From the NCBI RefSeq assembly GCF_013359725.1, contig NZ_JABFMW010000029.1:1-45433 (forward strand): a stretch of DNA of 45,433 nucleotides. The letters are read 5' to 3'. Under the pieces are notes generated by a model. It did no database searches. It saw nothing but the letters and a program-made list of their open reading frames with translations, and had not been told where the DNA came from. This stretch comes from Pseudarthrobacter sp. C4D7 (GTDB lineage: Bacteria > Actinomycetota > Actinomycetes > Actinomycetales > Micrococcaceae). Positions 14,901 to 22,331 of the stretch are shown here, in pieces (positions within the stretch are counted from its first letter, which is position 1; each line of letters starts with the position of its first letter). A program made the translations under genes and the position numbers.

Positions 14901-15453
14901 ACTGCGCAACATCAAACCTGGACTTCCTGCCCCCACCTTGGTGGAAAACGTCAGGGCGGAACTGGACCTCATGGCCGTCGATGTCAGTTCCCACCTGATG
15001 GAAAGCCACAGGCCACTGCTGGAAAAGCTGGGCGTCACCACTGCCGACAAACTCCTCGGCCTCCGCAACGGTACTGAGGTCCTGGTGGCAGGGGTGCGGG
15101 TAGCCACCCAGACTCCTCCCATGAGGGGCGGAAGGCGGGTGGTGTTCATCAGCATCGACGACGGCACTGGCTGCGTGGATTCAGTGTTCTTCCACGAGGC
15201 GCAGGAAAACGCCGGGCCGCTGTTGTTTGGCACCCGCCTGCTGCTGATCCGCGGGACCACCCGAAGGACCGGGCCGCGGGGCATCAGTATCAGTGCGGAC
15301 ATGGCATGGGACCTGGCCCGGACGGAGAGCCTGCCCTTTCCTGGAGCCGGGCAGGATTCCGCTCCGGCGTCCATCCCGGAGGACTTCCGGGATGGACAGC
15401 ATCCCCTGGACGGCATCAGCAGGACGCTCGCCATCACCGGTTTCAACGGGTGA
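11938..15453 (+). CDS. dnaE2: Error-prone DNA polymerase III alpha subunit DnaE2
   Basis: The product has about 1171 residues if it starts at the ATG before SFTHLHVSTAFSAHYG; ATG 11899 is possible but overlaps DUF6504 by 29 bases. The N-terminal PHP domain opens with THLHVSTAFSAHYGVS. The polymerase core has RAAARGSGASSLVNYL and LPDIDIDVES, which hold the catalytic Asp residues, then CFQIESPGQRELIGKL, FRPGPM and FGSFGFCKAHGAAFA. QLSLPL near residue 978 resembles a beta-clamp-binding motif, and a C-terminal OB fold follows. DnaE2 copies past DNA lesions and in known cases works with ImuA' and ImuB; neither is adjacent here. The gene lies under the LexA palindrome and is very probably SOS-induced. 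Confidence 0.95.
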   Translation: MSFTHLHVSTAFSAHYGVSWPEELASAAAADGATALACTDRDGLYGTIKHLKACMAADIDPIVGVDLAVFDDDCDHRTQVAGRVVVLARGHNNGAGYRALCRLVSDAHARTSGKAGGVVPVAVTRAELASRTLDPQTLKPVLTVLLGPDSDVGRAMGGRRYLRPRTLFKQWLDAMPAGTVVAEIVSQLSAPGTPLSTAHAVRMLRLAEEHHVPAVLTNAVRYCAADGAPTADVLDSARTLKSLPELAGEPLLQPTGQGWLKTPEQMLGLGREIISAAGYGAADLKQLMTQTEALADLCRMDPTSDMGWKRPVVPEASVIGISQDPHAELIQRCHAGIGRRFPGVGGRAEQDMLARLDHELGIISNLGFSSYFLTVAEVSRMIQDMGVRAAARGSGASSLVNYLIDVSQVNPLQHDLIFERFLSNDRATLPDIDIDVESAERHNVYHRIFERFGSERVTLMSMQNGYRARGAVRDAGLALGMDDDEVGEIAKQLWRFSARKFREALVEKPELREFAGRVEHRDGDGNQQLDLLVDLTERLDRLPRHISMHPCGVILGDATLLDRTPVQPSGLGLPMSQFDKHDMDPMGMLKLDVLGVRMQSAMAFAVREVIRLHPSKAEVVAAGRHPQGADGNGPDYIAADGRIDLNAVPLDDEPTYELIRSTHTLGCFQIESPGQRELIGKLAPREFNDLIIDISLFRPGPMKSDMVRPFLEHRHGFAPEVYPHPDLKPVLQETHGVTVFHEQILKTFNVMTGCGLARADEFRRALGNEVLEGKVEEFFRKEARTRNYSPEVVDKVWGTLKAFGSFGFCKAHGAAFAVPTYQSAWLKTHHPEAFLAGLWEHDPGMYPKRLLVAEARRLGIPILPLDINRSQGEYRVERVEAGKDQGKLGIRLSLNGIYGLSAAELKRIVAGQPYDSLADLRARSRLSKPSIRRLAQLGAFDSLHRESGGPANRADLVHHLQQLQSGSGARKGVEVLEGQLSLPLGDVELRNIKPGLPAPTLVENVRAELDLMAVDVSSHLMESHRPLLEKLGVTTADKLLGLRNGTEVLVAGVRVATQTPPMRGGRRVVFISIDDGTGCVDSVFFHEAQENAGPLLFGTRLLLIRGTTRRTGPRGISISADMAWDLARTESLPFPGAGQDSAPASIPEDFRDGQHPLDGISRTLAITGFNG

Positions 15454-15581
15454 CCGCAGTCCCCCTGCCACCGTGTGCCGCGTTGGTCGGCCCCTGCCGG
15501 AACCGATAGCATTGACGATGGCTGGCTGTGGTCCCCGTATGCCACAAGCTATGAAGCCTCAACTTTGAATAGGAGACACCC

Positions 15582-17591
15582 GTGTCAGATGCCCAGCAGA
15601 TCACCCTTCTCGTCGATGGCGAAGAGACCAAGGTGACTACCGGGACAACCGGTGCGGAACTCTTCTTTGAGCGCCGTGATGTTGTTGTTGCCCGCGTCAA
15701 TGGCGAACTGAAGGACCTGGACCAGGAGCTTCCCGAAGGCGCAGAGGTGGAAGGCGTCACCATTGATTCGGCCGACGGCCTAAATGTCCTCCGTCACTCC
15801 ACCGCCCACGTCATGGCCCAGGCCGTGCAGCAGTTGCGCCCCGATGCCAAGCTCGGCATTGGCCCGTACATCACCGACGGCTTCTACTTCGATTTTGACG
15901 TCGCAGAGCCGTTCACCCCCGAGGACCTCAAGACCCTCGAAAAGATGATGCAGAAAATCATCAACCAGAACCAGAAGTTCGTCCGCCGCGTGGTCAGCGA
16001 GGACGAGGCCCGCGAAGCCATGAAGAACGAGCCCTACAAGCTCGAACTGCTGGGCAAGAAGAACGAGGCCGCCGAGGCCGGCGAAGGCGTCAACGTCGAG
16101 GTTGGTGCCGGGGATATCACCATCTACGACAACGTGGAACGCAAGGAAGGCACCACCGTCTGGTGTGATCTTTGCCGCGGTCCGCACCTTCCCAACACCA
16201 AGCTCATCTCCAACGCCTTCGCCCTGACCCGTTCCTCGTCGGCTTACTGGCTGGGCAACCAGAAGAACCAGCAACTGCAGCGCATTTACGGCACCGCCTG
16301 GCCCACCAAGGACGCCTTGAAGGCTTACCAGGAACGCCTTGCCGAGGCCGAACGCCGCGACCACCGCAAGCTCGGCTCTGAACTGGACCTTTTCTCCTTC
16401 CCGGACGAACTGGGTTCCGGCCTGCCCGTCTTCCATCCCAAGGGCGGCATCATCCGCAAGGAGATGGAGGACTACTCCCGCCAGCGGCACGTCGAGGCCG
16501 GGTACGAGTTCGTCTACACCCCCCACATCACCAAGGGCCACCTGTACGAAGTCTCCGGTCACCTGGACTGGTACAAGGACGGCATGTTCCCCGCTATGCA
16601 CGTGGACGCTGAACTCAACGAGGACGGCACCGTGCGCAAGCCCGGCCAGGACTACTACCTGAAGCCGATGAACTGCCCCATGCACAACCTCATCTTCCGG
16701 TCCCGGGGCCGGTCATACCGCGAACTGCCCCTGCGGCTGTTCGAATTCGGCTCCGTCTACCGTTACGAAAAGTCCGGCGTGGTGCACGGCCTCACCCGGG
16801 TACGGGGCATGACACAGGACGACGCCCACATCTACTGCACCCGTGAGCAGATGAAGGACGAACTCACCAAGACCCTCACCTTCGTCCTGGACCTGCTCAA
16901 GGACTACGGGCTTAACGACTTCTATCTGGAGCTGTCCACCAAGGACCCCGAGAAGTACGTCGGGGACGACGCCACCTGGGAGGAAGCCACCAGGACCCTC
17001 GCCGAAGTGGCGCAGGAATCCGGCCTGGAGCTGGTGCCCGATCCAGGTGGAGCAGCGTTCTACGGTCCCAAGATTTCCGTGCAGGCCAAGGATGCCCTGG
17101 GCCGCACCTGGCAGATGTCCACCATCCAGCTGGACTTCAACCTGCCTGAACGCTTCGAACTGGAATTCCAGGCCGCCGACGGCAGCCGCCAGCGGCCCGT
17201 CATGATCCACCGCGCCCTTTTCGGATCGGTGGAGCGCTTCATGGGCGTCCTCACCGAGCACTACGCCGGGGCGTTCCCCGCATGGCTGGCTCCGGTCCAG
17301 GTGGTGGGCATCCCCGTGGCGGAGGCGTTCAACGATTACATGTTCGACGTCGTCGGCCAGCTTAAGGCGGCGGGTATCCGCGCTGAGGTGGATACTTCCT
17401 CGGACCGCTTCCCCAAGAAGATCCGCACCGCCAGTAAGGACAAGATCCCGTTCGTACTGATCGCCGGCGGGGACGACGCAGAAGCGGGCGCAGTCTCGTT
17501 CCGCTTCCGGGACGGAAGCCAGGACAACGGCGTGCCCGTGGCGGAAGCAGTGAAGCGGATCACCGAAGCCGTCCGCAACCGGACCAGCTAG
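15582..17591 (+). CDS. thrS: Threonyl-tRNA synthetase
   Basis: The 669-residue enzyme has all expected parts: a TGS domain (1-65), the editing domain with HSTAH (His72, His76) and CDLCRGPH (about 193-200), the class II core with MNCPMHN (zinc Cys at about 366), [18 protein letters not shown] and [11 protein letters not shown], and the anticodon-binding domain from about 575. It charges tRNA-Thr. The GTG start follows AGGAGACACCC. It leads a unit with a HIT protein and a PIP synthase, in the same order as in mycobacteria (thrS, HIT, pgsA). The 128-base leader shows no T-box that I can recognise. Confidence 0.98.
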   Translation: MSDAQQITLLVDGEETKVTTGTTGAELFFERRDVVVARVNGELKDLDQELPEGAEVEGVTIDSADGLNVLRHSTAHVMAQAVQQLRPDAKLGIGPYITDGFYFDFDVAEPFTPEDLKTLEKMMQKIINQNQKFVRRVVSEDEAREAMKNEPYKLELLGKKNEAAEAGEGVNVEVGAGDITIYDNVERKEGTTVWCDLCRGPHLPNTKLISNAFALTRSSSAYWLGNQKNQQLQRIYGTAWPTKDALKAYQERLAEAERRDHRKLGSELDLFSFPDELGSGLPVFHPKGGIIRKEMEDYSRQRHVEAGYEFVYTPHITKGHLYEVSGHLDWYKDGMFPAMHVDAELNEDGTVRKPGQDYYLKPMNCPMHNLIFRSRGRSYRELPLRLFEFGSVYRYEKSGVVHGLTRVRGMTQDDAHIYCTREQMKDELTKTLTFVLDLLKDYGLNDFYLELSTKDPEKYVGDDATWEEATRTLAEVAQESGLELVPDPGGAAFYGPKISVQAKDALGRTWQMSTIQLDFNLPERFELEFQAADGSRQRPVMIHRALFGSVERFMGVLTEHYAGAFPAWLAPVQVVGIPVAEAFNDYMFDVVGQLKAAGIRAEVDTSSDRFPKKIRTASKDKIPFVLIAGGDDAEAGAVSFRFRDGSQDNGVPVAEAVKRITEAVRNRTS

Positions 17592-17609
17592 CCGAACGGA
17601 AGCAGCACA

Positions 17610-18197
17610 GTGCAGGAGAACACAGGCGCAGGATATCCGGGCGATGCCGGCGTTACCGACGACTTTGCCCTCGCCGGTGTCCCGGACGCCTTCCAGCGCC
17701 TGTGGACTCCGCACCGCATGGCCTACATCAAAGGGGGCCAGCACCAGTTCAAGAACGAGAACGACTGCCCGTTTTGTGTGGGCCCCGGCCGCACGGACGA
17801 AGAGGCGCTCATCGTCTACCGGGGGCGGACGTGCTACGTGGTGCTGAACCTGTTTCCTTACAATCCGGGCCACCTGCTGGTCTGCCCCTACCGGCACATT
17901 CCGGACTACACAGACCTCACGCTTGAGGAAACAGCAGAGTTCGCGGATCTCACGCAGACTGGCATGCGGGTTCTGCGGAAGGTGTCCAATGCGGCCGGCT
18001 TCAACCTCGGCATGAACCAGGGTGTTGTGGGTGGGGCAGGAATTTCCGCCCACCTGCACCAGCACATCGTTCCCCGCTGGGGCGGGGACGGCAATTTCTT
18101 CCCCATCATTGCCCAGACCAAAGCCATCACCCAGACCCTTGACGAGGTCCGGCAACAGGTGGCTGACGCCTGGCCCGGGGAGACGGATGCTGAATAA
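17610..18197 (+). CDS. HIT family nucleotide hydrolase/phosphorylase
   Basis: The 195-residue protein carries the histidine triad HLHQHIVPRW (His148, 150, 152) and CPFC (Cys53, Cys56), a likely zinc site, with NLFPYNPGHLLVCPYRH between them. Family members act on nucleoside phosphates; the closest actinobacterial relatives next to thrS have been described as Ap4A phosphorylases, so diadenosine tetraphosphate made by synthetases could be a substrate (inference). The start is a GTG with GGAAG upstream. The stop overlaps the ATG of the next gene by 11 bases, which couples the two. It is 18 bases behind thrS. Confidence 0.93.
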   Translation: MQENTGAGYPGDAGVTDDFALAGVPDAFQRLWTPHRMAYIKGGQHQFKNENDCPFCVGPGRTDEEALIVYRGRTCYVVLNLFPYNPGHLLVCPYRHIPDYTDLTLEETAEFADLTQTGMRVLRKVSNAAGFNLGMNQGVVGGAGISAHLHQHIVPRWGGDGNFFPIIAQTKAITQTLDEVRQQVADAWPGETDAE

Positions 18198-18810
18198 GCA
18201 TGCCCGCGGATTCTTTACCGCGCTGTTTACGCCGCTGGCCCGCTGGCTCCTGAAAATCGGCGTCTCACCGGATGCCGTGACCATTCTGGGAACCGCCGGG
18301 GTCGCTGCGGGAGCCCTGGTGTTCTACCCCCTGGGCCAGCTTTTCTGGGGGACGCTCTTCATCACCGCCTTCATCTTTTCCGATGTCCTGGACGGCATCA
18401 TGGCCCGGATGCAGGGTGTAAAGAGCCGCTGGGGGAACTTCCTCGATTCCACCCTGGACCGCGTCGCCGACGGAGCGCTCTTCGCTGGTGTGTCCGTGTG
18501 GTTCTTTACCGGTGGAAACAACACCGCCATCGCCGTCTGCGCCCTGCTGTGTTTGGTCCTGGGCATGGTTGTCTCCTACGCCCGGGCCAAAGCCGAATCC
18601 CTGGGCTTCACCGCCAACGTGGGGATCGCAGAACGGGCAGAGCGGCTGGTTTCCGTCCTGGTGGTCACCGGCCTGACCGGCGTTGGCCTGCCCGCTGTGG
18701 TGCTGCTGGTGACTCTGGTCCTGCTGGCGGCCGCGAGCCTGATCACCGTAGCCCAGCGCGTGGTGTCCGTTCGGCGGCAGGCCTTGGCGGAAACCACACC
18801 TGCTGATTAA
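18187..18810 (+). CDS. pgsA: CDP-alcohol phosphatidyltransferase, probable phosphatidylinositol-phosphate synthase
   Basis: The 207-residue membrane protein carries the full CDP-alcohol phosphotransferase motif, D66-x2-D69-G70-x2-A73-R74-x8-G83-x3-D87-x3-D91, which binds two metals. Several hydrophobic segments (about 32-65, 95-125, 145-185) span the membrane. In Actinobacteria the enzyme at this locus, after thrS and a HIT gene, makes phosphatidylinositol phosphate from CDP-diacylglycerol and inositol 1-phosphate, the first step to phosphatidylinositol and its mannosides. The mannosyltransferase and acyltransferase genes that follow in mycobacteria are absent here; pdxS follows instead. The ATG lies 11 bases inside the HIT gene, in another frame. 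Confidence 0.87.
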   Translation: MLNKHARGFFTALFTPLARWLLKIGVSPDAVTILGTAGVAAGALVFYPLGQLFWGTLFITAFIFSDVLDGIMARMQGVKSRWGNFLDSTLDRVADGALFAGVSVWFFTGGNNTAIAVCALLCLVLGMVVSYARAKAESLGFTANVGIAERAERLVSVLVVTGLTGVGLPAVVLLVTLVLLAAASLITVAQRVVSVRRQALAETTPAD

Positions 18811-18821
18811 GCATGATTAAG

Positions 18822-18837
18822 CCCGCCGCGCGGCGGG
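18822..18837. terminator. GC palindrome after the thrS-HIT-pgsA unit
   Basis: CCCGCCGC is followed directly by GCGGCGGG, a 16-bp self-complementary run 12 bases after the pgsA stop. There is no T-tract, so termination is only a possibility. It directly precedes the pdxS -10 box. A TGATTAAGC direct repeat (18804 and 18814) lies beside it. Confidence 0.4.
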
Positions 18838-18841
18838 GGAC

Positions 18842-18847
18842 TAGTAT
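18842..18847 (+). promoter_or_regulatory. Putative pdxS -10 box
   Basis: TAGTAT, in the AT-rich run TAGTATATA, lies in the only AT-rich stretch upstream of pdxS. It would give a leader of about 95 bases before the GTG. No good -35 is visible. Confidence 0.45.
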
Positions 18848-18947
18848 ATAAGTGCCCGGTCAAGCGACCCGGCAATCCGTGCGTGCACCTCCGGCAGCTG
18901 CCGCCGCATGCCCGGCGAAGATCATCTGTCTACCCATAGGGGTTTTT

Positions 18948-19874
18948 GTGTCTACACCTGATGTAAGCAACGAGGCCGGTTCCTCCGCGAACAGCGTCAC
19001 GGGCAGCAGCCGCGTGAAGCGTGGCATGGCCGAGATGCTCAAGGGCGGCGTCATCATGGACGTCGTCAACGTCGAGCAGGCCCGCATCGCCGAAGACGCC
19101 GGTGCCGTGGCAGTCATGGCGCTGGAGCGTGTCCCGGCCGATATCCGCGCCCAGGGCGGCGTGTCCCGCATGTCCGATCCGGACATGATCGACCAGATCA
19201 TTGACGCCGTGTCCATCCCGGTCATGGCCAAGGCCCGCATCGGCCACTTCGTCGAAGCCCAGGTCCTGCAGTCCCTCGGTGTCGACTACATCGACGAGTC
19301 CGAGGTCCTCACCCCGGCCGACTACGTCAACCACATCGACAAGTGGAACTTCAAGGTTCCCTTCGTCTGTGGCGCCACCAACCTCGGTGAGGCCCTGCGC
19401 CGCATCAACGAAGGCGCGGCCATGATCCGCTCCAAGGGCGAGGCCGGCACCGGCGACGTCTCCAACGCCACCGGCCACATGCGCAAGATCCGCTCGGAGA
19501 TCGCCAAGCTCGCCGCCCTGCCCGAGGACGAACTGTACGTCGCCGCCAAGGAACTCCAGGCCCCGTACGAACTGGTCAAGGAAGTCGCCGCTGCCGGTAA
19601 GCTCCCCGTTGTCCTGTTCACCGCAGGCGGCATCGCCACCCCCGCTGACGCAGCCATGATGATGCAGCTCGGCGCCGACGGCGTGTTCGTCGGCTCCGGC
19701 ATCTTCAAGTCCGGCAACCCCGCCCAGCGCGCCGCCGCCGTCGTCAAGGCCACCACCTTCTTCGACGACCCCGACGTCATCGCCAAGGCCTCCCGCGGGC
19801 TCGGCGAAGCCATGGTGGGCATCAACGTCGACGAGATCCCCCAGCCGCACCGCCTGGCCGAGCGCGGCTGGTAG
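18948..19874 (+). CDS. pdxS: Pyridoxal 5'-phosphate synthase subunit PdxS
   Basis: The 308-residue (beta/alpha)8-barrel protein forms PLP from ribose 5-phosphate, glyceraldehyde 3-phosphate and ammonia. Recognisable blocks are [37 protein letters not shown] (with the catalytic Lys), [12 protein letters not shown] and GEAGTGD. Later blocks are [21 protein letters not shown] and [13 protein letters not shown]. The GTG at 18948 follows AGGGG; an upstream in-frame start at 18852 would add a low-complexity stretch in the promoter region. Its partner PdxT is not adjacent but about 6 kb downstream. It is followed by several hairpins. Confidence 0.97.
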   Translation: MSTPDVSNEAGSSANSVTGSSRVKRGMAEMLKGGVIMDVVNVEQARIAEDAGAVAVMALERVPADIRAQGGVSRMSDPDMIDQIIDAVSIPVMAKARIGHFVEAQVLQSLGVDYIDESEVLTPADYVNHIDKWNFKVPFVCGATNLGEALRRINEGAAMIRSKGEAGTGDVSNATGHMRKIRSEIAKLAALPEDELYVAAKELQAPYELVKEVAAAGKLPVVLFTAGGIATPADAAMMMQLGADGVFVGSGIFKSGNPAQRAAAVVKATTFFDDPDVIAKASRGLGEAMVGINVDEIPQPHRLAERGW

Positions 19875-19883
19875 TCGTCAATT

Positions 19884-19913
19884 AGAGGATCGCGCCGAAC
19901 GGCGCGATCCTCT
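19884..19913. terminator. 13-bp perfect hairpin after pdxS
   Basis: AGAGGATCGCGCC and GGCGCGATCCTCT are exact reverse complements around GAAC, ten bases behind the pdxS stop. No T-tract follows on the plus strand, so it may protect the 3' end or terminate weakly. Confidence 0.7.
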
Positions 19914-19986
19914 GCGTGCTATTCCCCGCCTCGCGCTGCCGCCATACCGGAGGTGGTTGGGGGGCGGGGCCCCTTTTACGCACGCT

Positions 19987-20006
19987 GCCGGACCGCACCG
20001 TCCGGC
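19987..20006. other. Small hairpin in the pdxS downstream region
   Basis: GCCGGAC (19987-19993) and GTCCGGC (20000-20006) pair around CGCACC. It sits between the two larger hairpins of the same region. Function is unknown. Confidence 0.4.
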
Positions 20007-20034
20007 GCTTCGGGTTGGGCTTACTGACCTAACC

Positions 20035-20088
20035 ACGACGCCGGTTCCCTCACCTTTCGTGGTGGGGGAACCGGCGTCGTTCCTTTTT
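20035..20088 (+). terminator. Strong Rho-independent terminator downstream of pdxS
   Basis: ACGACGCCGGTTCCC (20035-20049) pairs perfectly with 20066-20080 around a 16-base loop and is followed by TCCTTTTT. The T-rich tail on the plus strand gives it the form of an intrinsic terminator for the pdxS transcript, although it lies about 160 bases behind the pdxS stop. Confidence 0.85.
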
Positions 20089-20090
20089 AA

Positions 20091-20150
20091 ATCGATTGCT
20101 CCGTACTTGTCGTTTTCGGGGCTCAGAACGACAAGTGCTCAGCAATCGAT
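20091..20150. repeat. Nested double inverted repeat between pdxS and the M3 peptidase gene
   Basis: Outer arms ATCGATTGCT (20091-20100) and AGCAATCGAT (20141-20150) enclose inner arms ACTTGTCGTT (20105-20114) and AACGACAAGT (20127-20136). Each arm is 10 bp and perfect. The 4-base gaps (CCGT and GCTC) would form an internal loop. It ends five bases from the stop of the minus-strand peptidase gene. It could be a terminator for that gene, an interspersed repeat of the genus, or an RNA element. Confidence 0.85.
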
Positions 20151-20154
20151 GGGG

Positions 20155-22167
20155 TTACTCCAGGCCTCGGCGCTTGAGCAGCGGCTCCAGTCCGGCGTCG
20201 CGGCCTCTCAGGATCCGGAAAGACTCCAGCGGATCCCGGCTGTTGCCCCGGCTGAGGAGCTCCTGCCGGAATCGGTCACCGTTGGCGCGGGACAGGCCGC
20301 CGTTCTCCGTGAACCAGTCGACCGTTTCGGCGTCCAGGACCTCGCTCCAGATGTAGGAGTAATAGCCTGCCGCGTAGCCGGCACCTGCGAAGATGTGCTG
20401 GAAGTAGCCCGTGCGGTAGCGGGGCGGGATCAAGGGGTGCGCAATTCCTGCAGCAGCCAGGGCCTTTGCCTCGAACTCCAAGGCATCATCCGGAACGTCG
20501 CCCGGCTCCAGCGTGTGCCACGCCAGGTCCAGGAGGGCTGCCCCGAGGTACTCGGTGGTGGCAAAGCCTTCACCCCAGAGCCGGGACTCCTCCAGCCTGT
20601 CCACGACGTCCCGTGGAAGCGGTTCTCCGGTGACGTGGTGACGCGCATAGTTGGAAAGGACCTCCGGCCACAGGATCCACATCTCGTTCACCTGCGACGG
20701 ATACTCCACAAAGTCACGCGGCACGGAAGTACCGGAAAACCGGGGGTACGTGACATCGGAAAACAGGCCATGCAGGGCGTGGCCGAACTCATGGAAAAGT
20801 GTGCGCAGCTCGTCGAGGGTCAGGAGCGTCGGCCCACCCGCTGGCGGCTTGGAAATATTGAGCGTGTTGATCACCACCGGGCGGGTGCCCAGAAGCTCCG
20901 ACTGGTCCACAAGCGAGTTCATCCATGCTCCGCCGCGCTTGGATTCCCGCGCGTAGTAGTCGCCCAGGAACAGCCCCAATCCGGTTCCGTCCGCGTTCCT
21001 GACCTCCCAAATGCGGACGTCCGGGTGATACGCCTTCAGATCGGGCCGCTCGTGGAAAGTGACCCCGTACAGCGACGTGGCGGCGAAAAACACCCCATCC
21101 GTGATCACCCGGTCGAGTTCGAAGTAGGGACGCAGGGCCTGTTCGTCGACGTCGTACTTCTCCCGCCGTACCTTTGCCGAGTAATAGGCCCAGTCCCATG
21201 CTTCCAGCGGATGCCCGGCTGCCTCCGCCAGGGCTGCGGCCTCGGCGCCGGCGTTGCGGACGGCTGCCGGGGACATCCGGGCCAGCATGGTCCGGACGGC
21301 CTCGAAGTCAGGCGCCGTCTGCCGGTCAGCCACAAGTTCCGCGTAGTTTGCAAAGCCCAGCAGTGCTGCCTTCTCCGCCCGGAGCTCCGCCGTTTCCCTG
21401 GCAAGGTCCAGGACATCGAGGGTTCCGCCGCCACTGCCCCTTGCCACGGATGCCTCGAACAGGCGACGGCGGACGTCCCGGTTTTCGAGCGCGGCCAGGG
21501 CCGGCTGGTTGCCGGGCTGGATCAGGGTGAGCAGGTACTTGCCCCCGTGCCCCGCAGCGCGGGCTGCCTCAGCGGCGCTGGCGACATCGTCCGCCGGCAG
21601 GCCCGCGAGTTCATCGGCGTCCTCCAACAGCAGTGCCGCTGCCTTCATCCCTTCCTTCACCCGCTGGCCGAAATCCGTACCCAGCCGGGCCAATTCCGCG
21701 TTGATGCCACGCAACCGCTCTTGCCCTTCTGCATCGAGCTGGATGCCGGACTGGCGGAACTCCTTGAGGTACTCCTCCACCAGCCGGGCCTGCTCAGCGT
21801 TCAGGCTGCCCGTATCAATGGCGGCAAAGCGCCAGTACAAAGCCTTGTCCAGATACACCTCGTCCTGGTGGGCTGAAAAGCGCGGCGAAAGCCTGGTCTC
21901 AAGTTCCCGGATTTCGGCGGATGCATCCGCGGACACCAGGGTAAAAAATGCTGCGGCGGCCCGGCTGAGGAGCTGCCCGGAGCGTTCCATGGCGAGTGCC
22001 GTGTTGTCGAACGTGGCCGGCATAGTGTTGCTGGTGATGGCCTTGATCTCGGCCAGGTGCGCGGCCAGTCCTGCTTCGATCGCTTCGCCGTACTCAACCG
22101 CCGCAAGGGCTTCGAAAGGCGGAAGCCCGTACGGCAGGGGACTGGTGGTGAGGAGGGGGTTGGTCAT
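20155..22167 (-). CDS. M3 family zinc oligopeptidase / dipeptidyl carboxypeptidase
   Basis: The 670-residue protein is of normal length for the Dcp/OpdA group. The zinc motif HEFGH is at about residues 458-462, within LRTLFHEFGHALHGLF, and the third ligand Glu follows in FVEYPSQVNEMW. The C-terminal RTGYFQHIFAGAGYAAGYYSY is also typical, with the catalytic His and Tyr. There is no signal peptide, so it acts in the cytoplasm and trims short peptides produced by other proteases. The start at 22167 has an AAAGG site upstream. The gene is monocistronic, with a 165-base divergent region to the flavoprotein gene. Confidence 0.95.
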   Translation of the reverse strand: MTNPLLTTSPLPYGLPPFEALAAVEYGEAIEAGLAAHLAEIKAITSNTMPATFDNTALAMERSGQLLSRAAAAFFTLVSADASAEIRELETRLSPRFSAHQDEVYLDKALYWRFAAIDTGSLNAEQARLVEEYLKEFRQSGIQLDAEGQERLRGINAELARLGTDFGQRVKEGMKAAALLLEDADELAGLPADDVASAAEAARAAGHGGKYLLTLIQPGNQPALAALENRDVRRRLFEASVARGSGGGTLDVLDLARETAELRAEKAALLGFANYAELVADRQTAPDFEAVRTMLARMSPAAVRNAGAEAAALAEAAGHPLEAWDWAYYSAKVRREKYDVDEQALRPYFELDRVITDGVFFAATSLYGVTFHERPDLKAYHPDVRIWEVRNADGTGLGLFLGDYYARESKRGGAWMNSLVDQSELLGTRPVVINTLNISKPPAGGPTLLTLDELRTLFHEFGHALHGLFSDVTYPRFSGTSVPRDFVEYPSQVNEMWILWPEVLSNYARHHVTGEPLPRDVVDRLEESRLWGEGFATTEYLGAALLDLAWHTLEPGDVPDDALEFEAKALAAAGIAHPLIPPRYRTGYFQHIFAGAGYAAGYYSYIWSEVLDAETVDWFTENGGLSRANGDRFRQELLSRGNSRDPLESFRILRGRDAGLEPLLKRRGLE

Positions 22168-22238
22168 GGGCTAAACCTTTCACAGCGGGGCGCGGTTCTC
22201 AATTAATGGAAATGGTGCTGCCTCCCAGGTCAGATCCC

Positions 22239-22244
22239 TAGAAT
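22239..22244 (+). promoter_or_regulatory. Putative -10 box upstream of the ferric-reductase-like gene
   Basis: TAGAAT lies 87 bases before the ATG of the flavoprotein gene and seven bases before another ATG at 22252 that opens a 19-codon frame. A leaderless small ORF or a long leader are both possible. Confidence 0.4.
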
Positions 22245-22251
22245 TGCCGCT

Positions 22252-22311
22252 ATGGGGTCCGCTCCGGGCCCCATTCCGCACGTGCTGGAAGGCGTGCACG
22301 GGTTCGGCTAG
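22252..22311 (+). CDS. Possible 19-residue leaderless leader peptide (uncertain)
   Basis: A start codon follows the TAGAAT box by seven bases, and the frame runs to TAG at 22309-22311, giving MGSAPGPIPHVLEGVHGFG. The peptide has no signal, repeat or known leader motif. It ends 20 bases before the start of the flavoprotein gene. It may be chance. Confidence 0.2.
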   Translation: MGSAPGPIPHVLEGVHGFG

Positions 22312-22331
22312 GACGAAGGGGCCACCGGTCC

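Noticed and set aside
15454..15581. T-box in the thrS leader
   Set aside because: The 128-base gap shows no T-box consensus or terminator hairpin.
19957..21876. 639-codon open frame antisense to the M3 peptidase gene
   Set aside because: It starts in the hairpin region behind pdxS and covers the peptidase; the peptidase has complete catalytic motifs while this frame has none.
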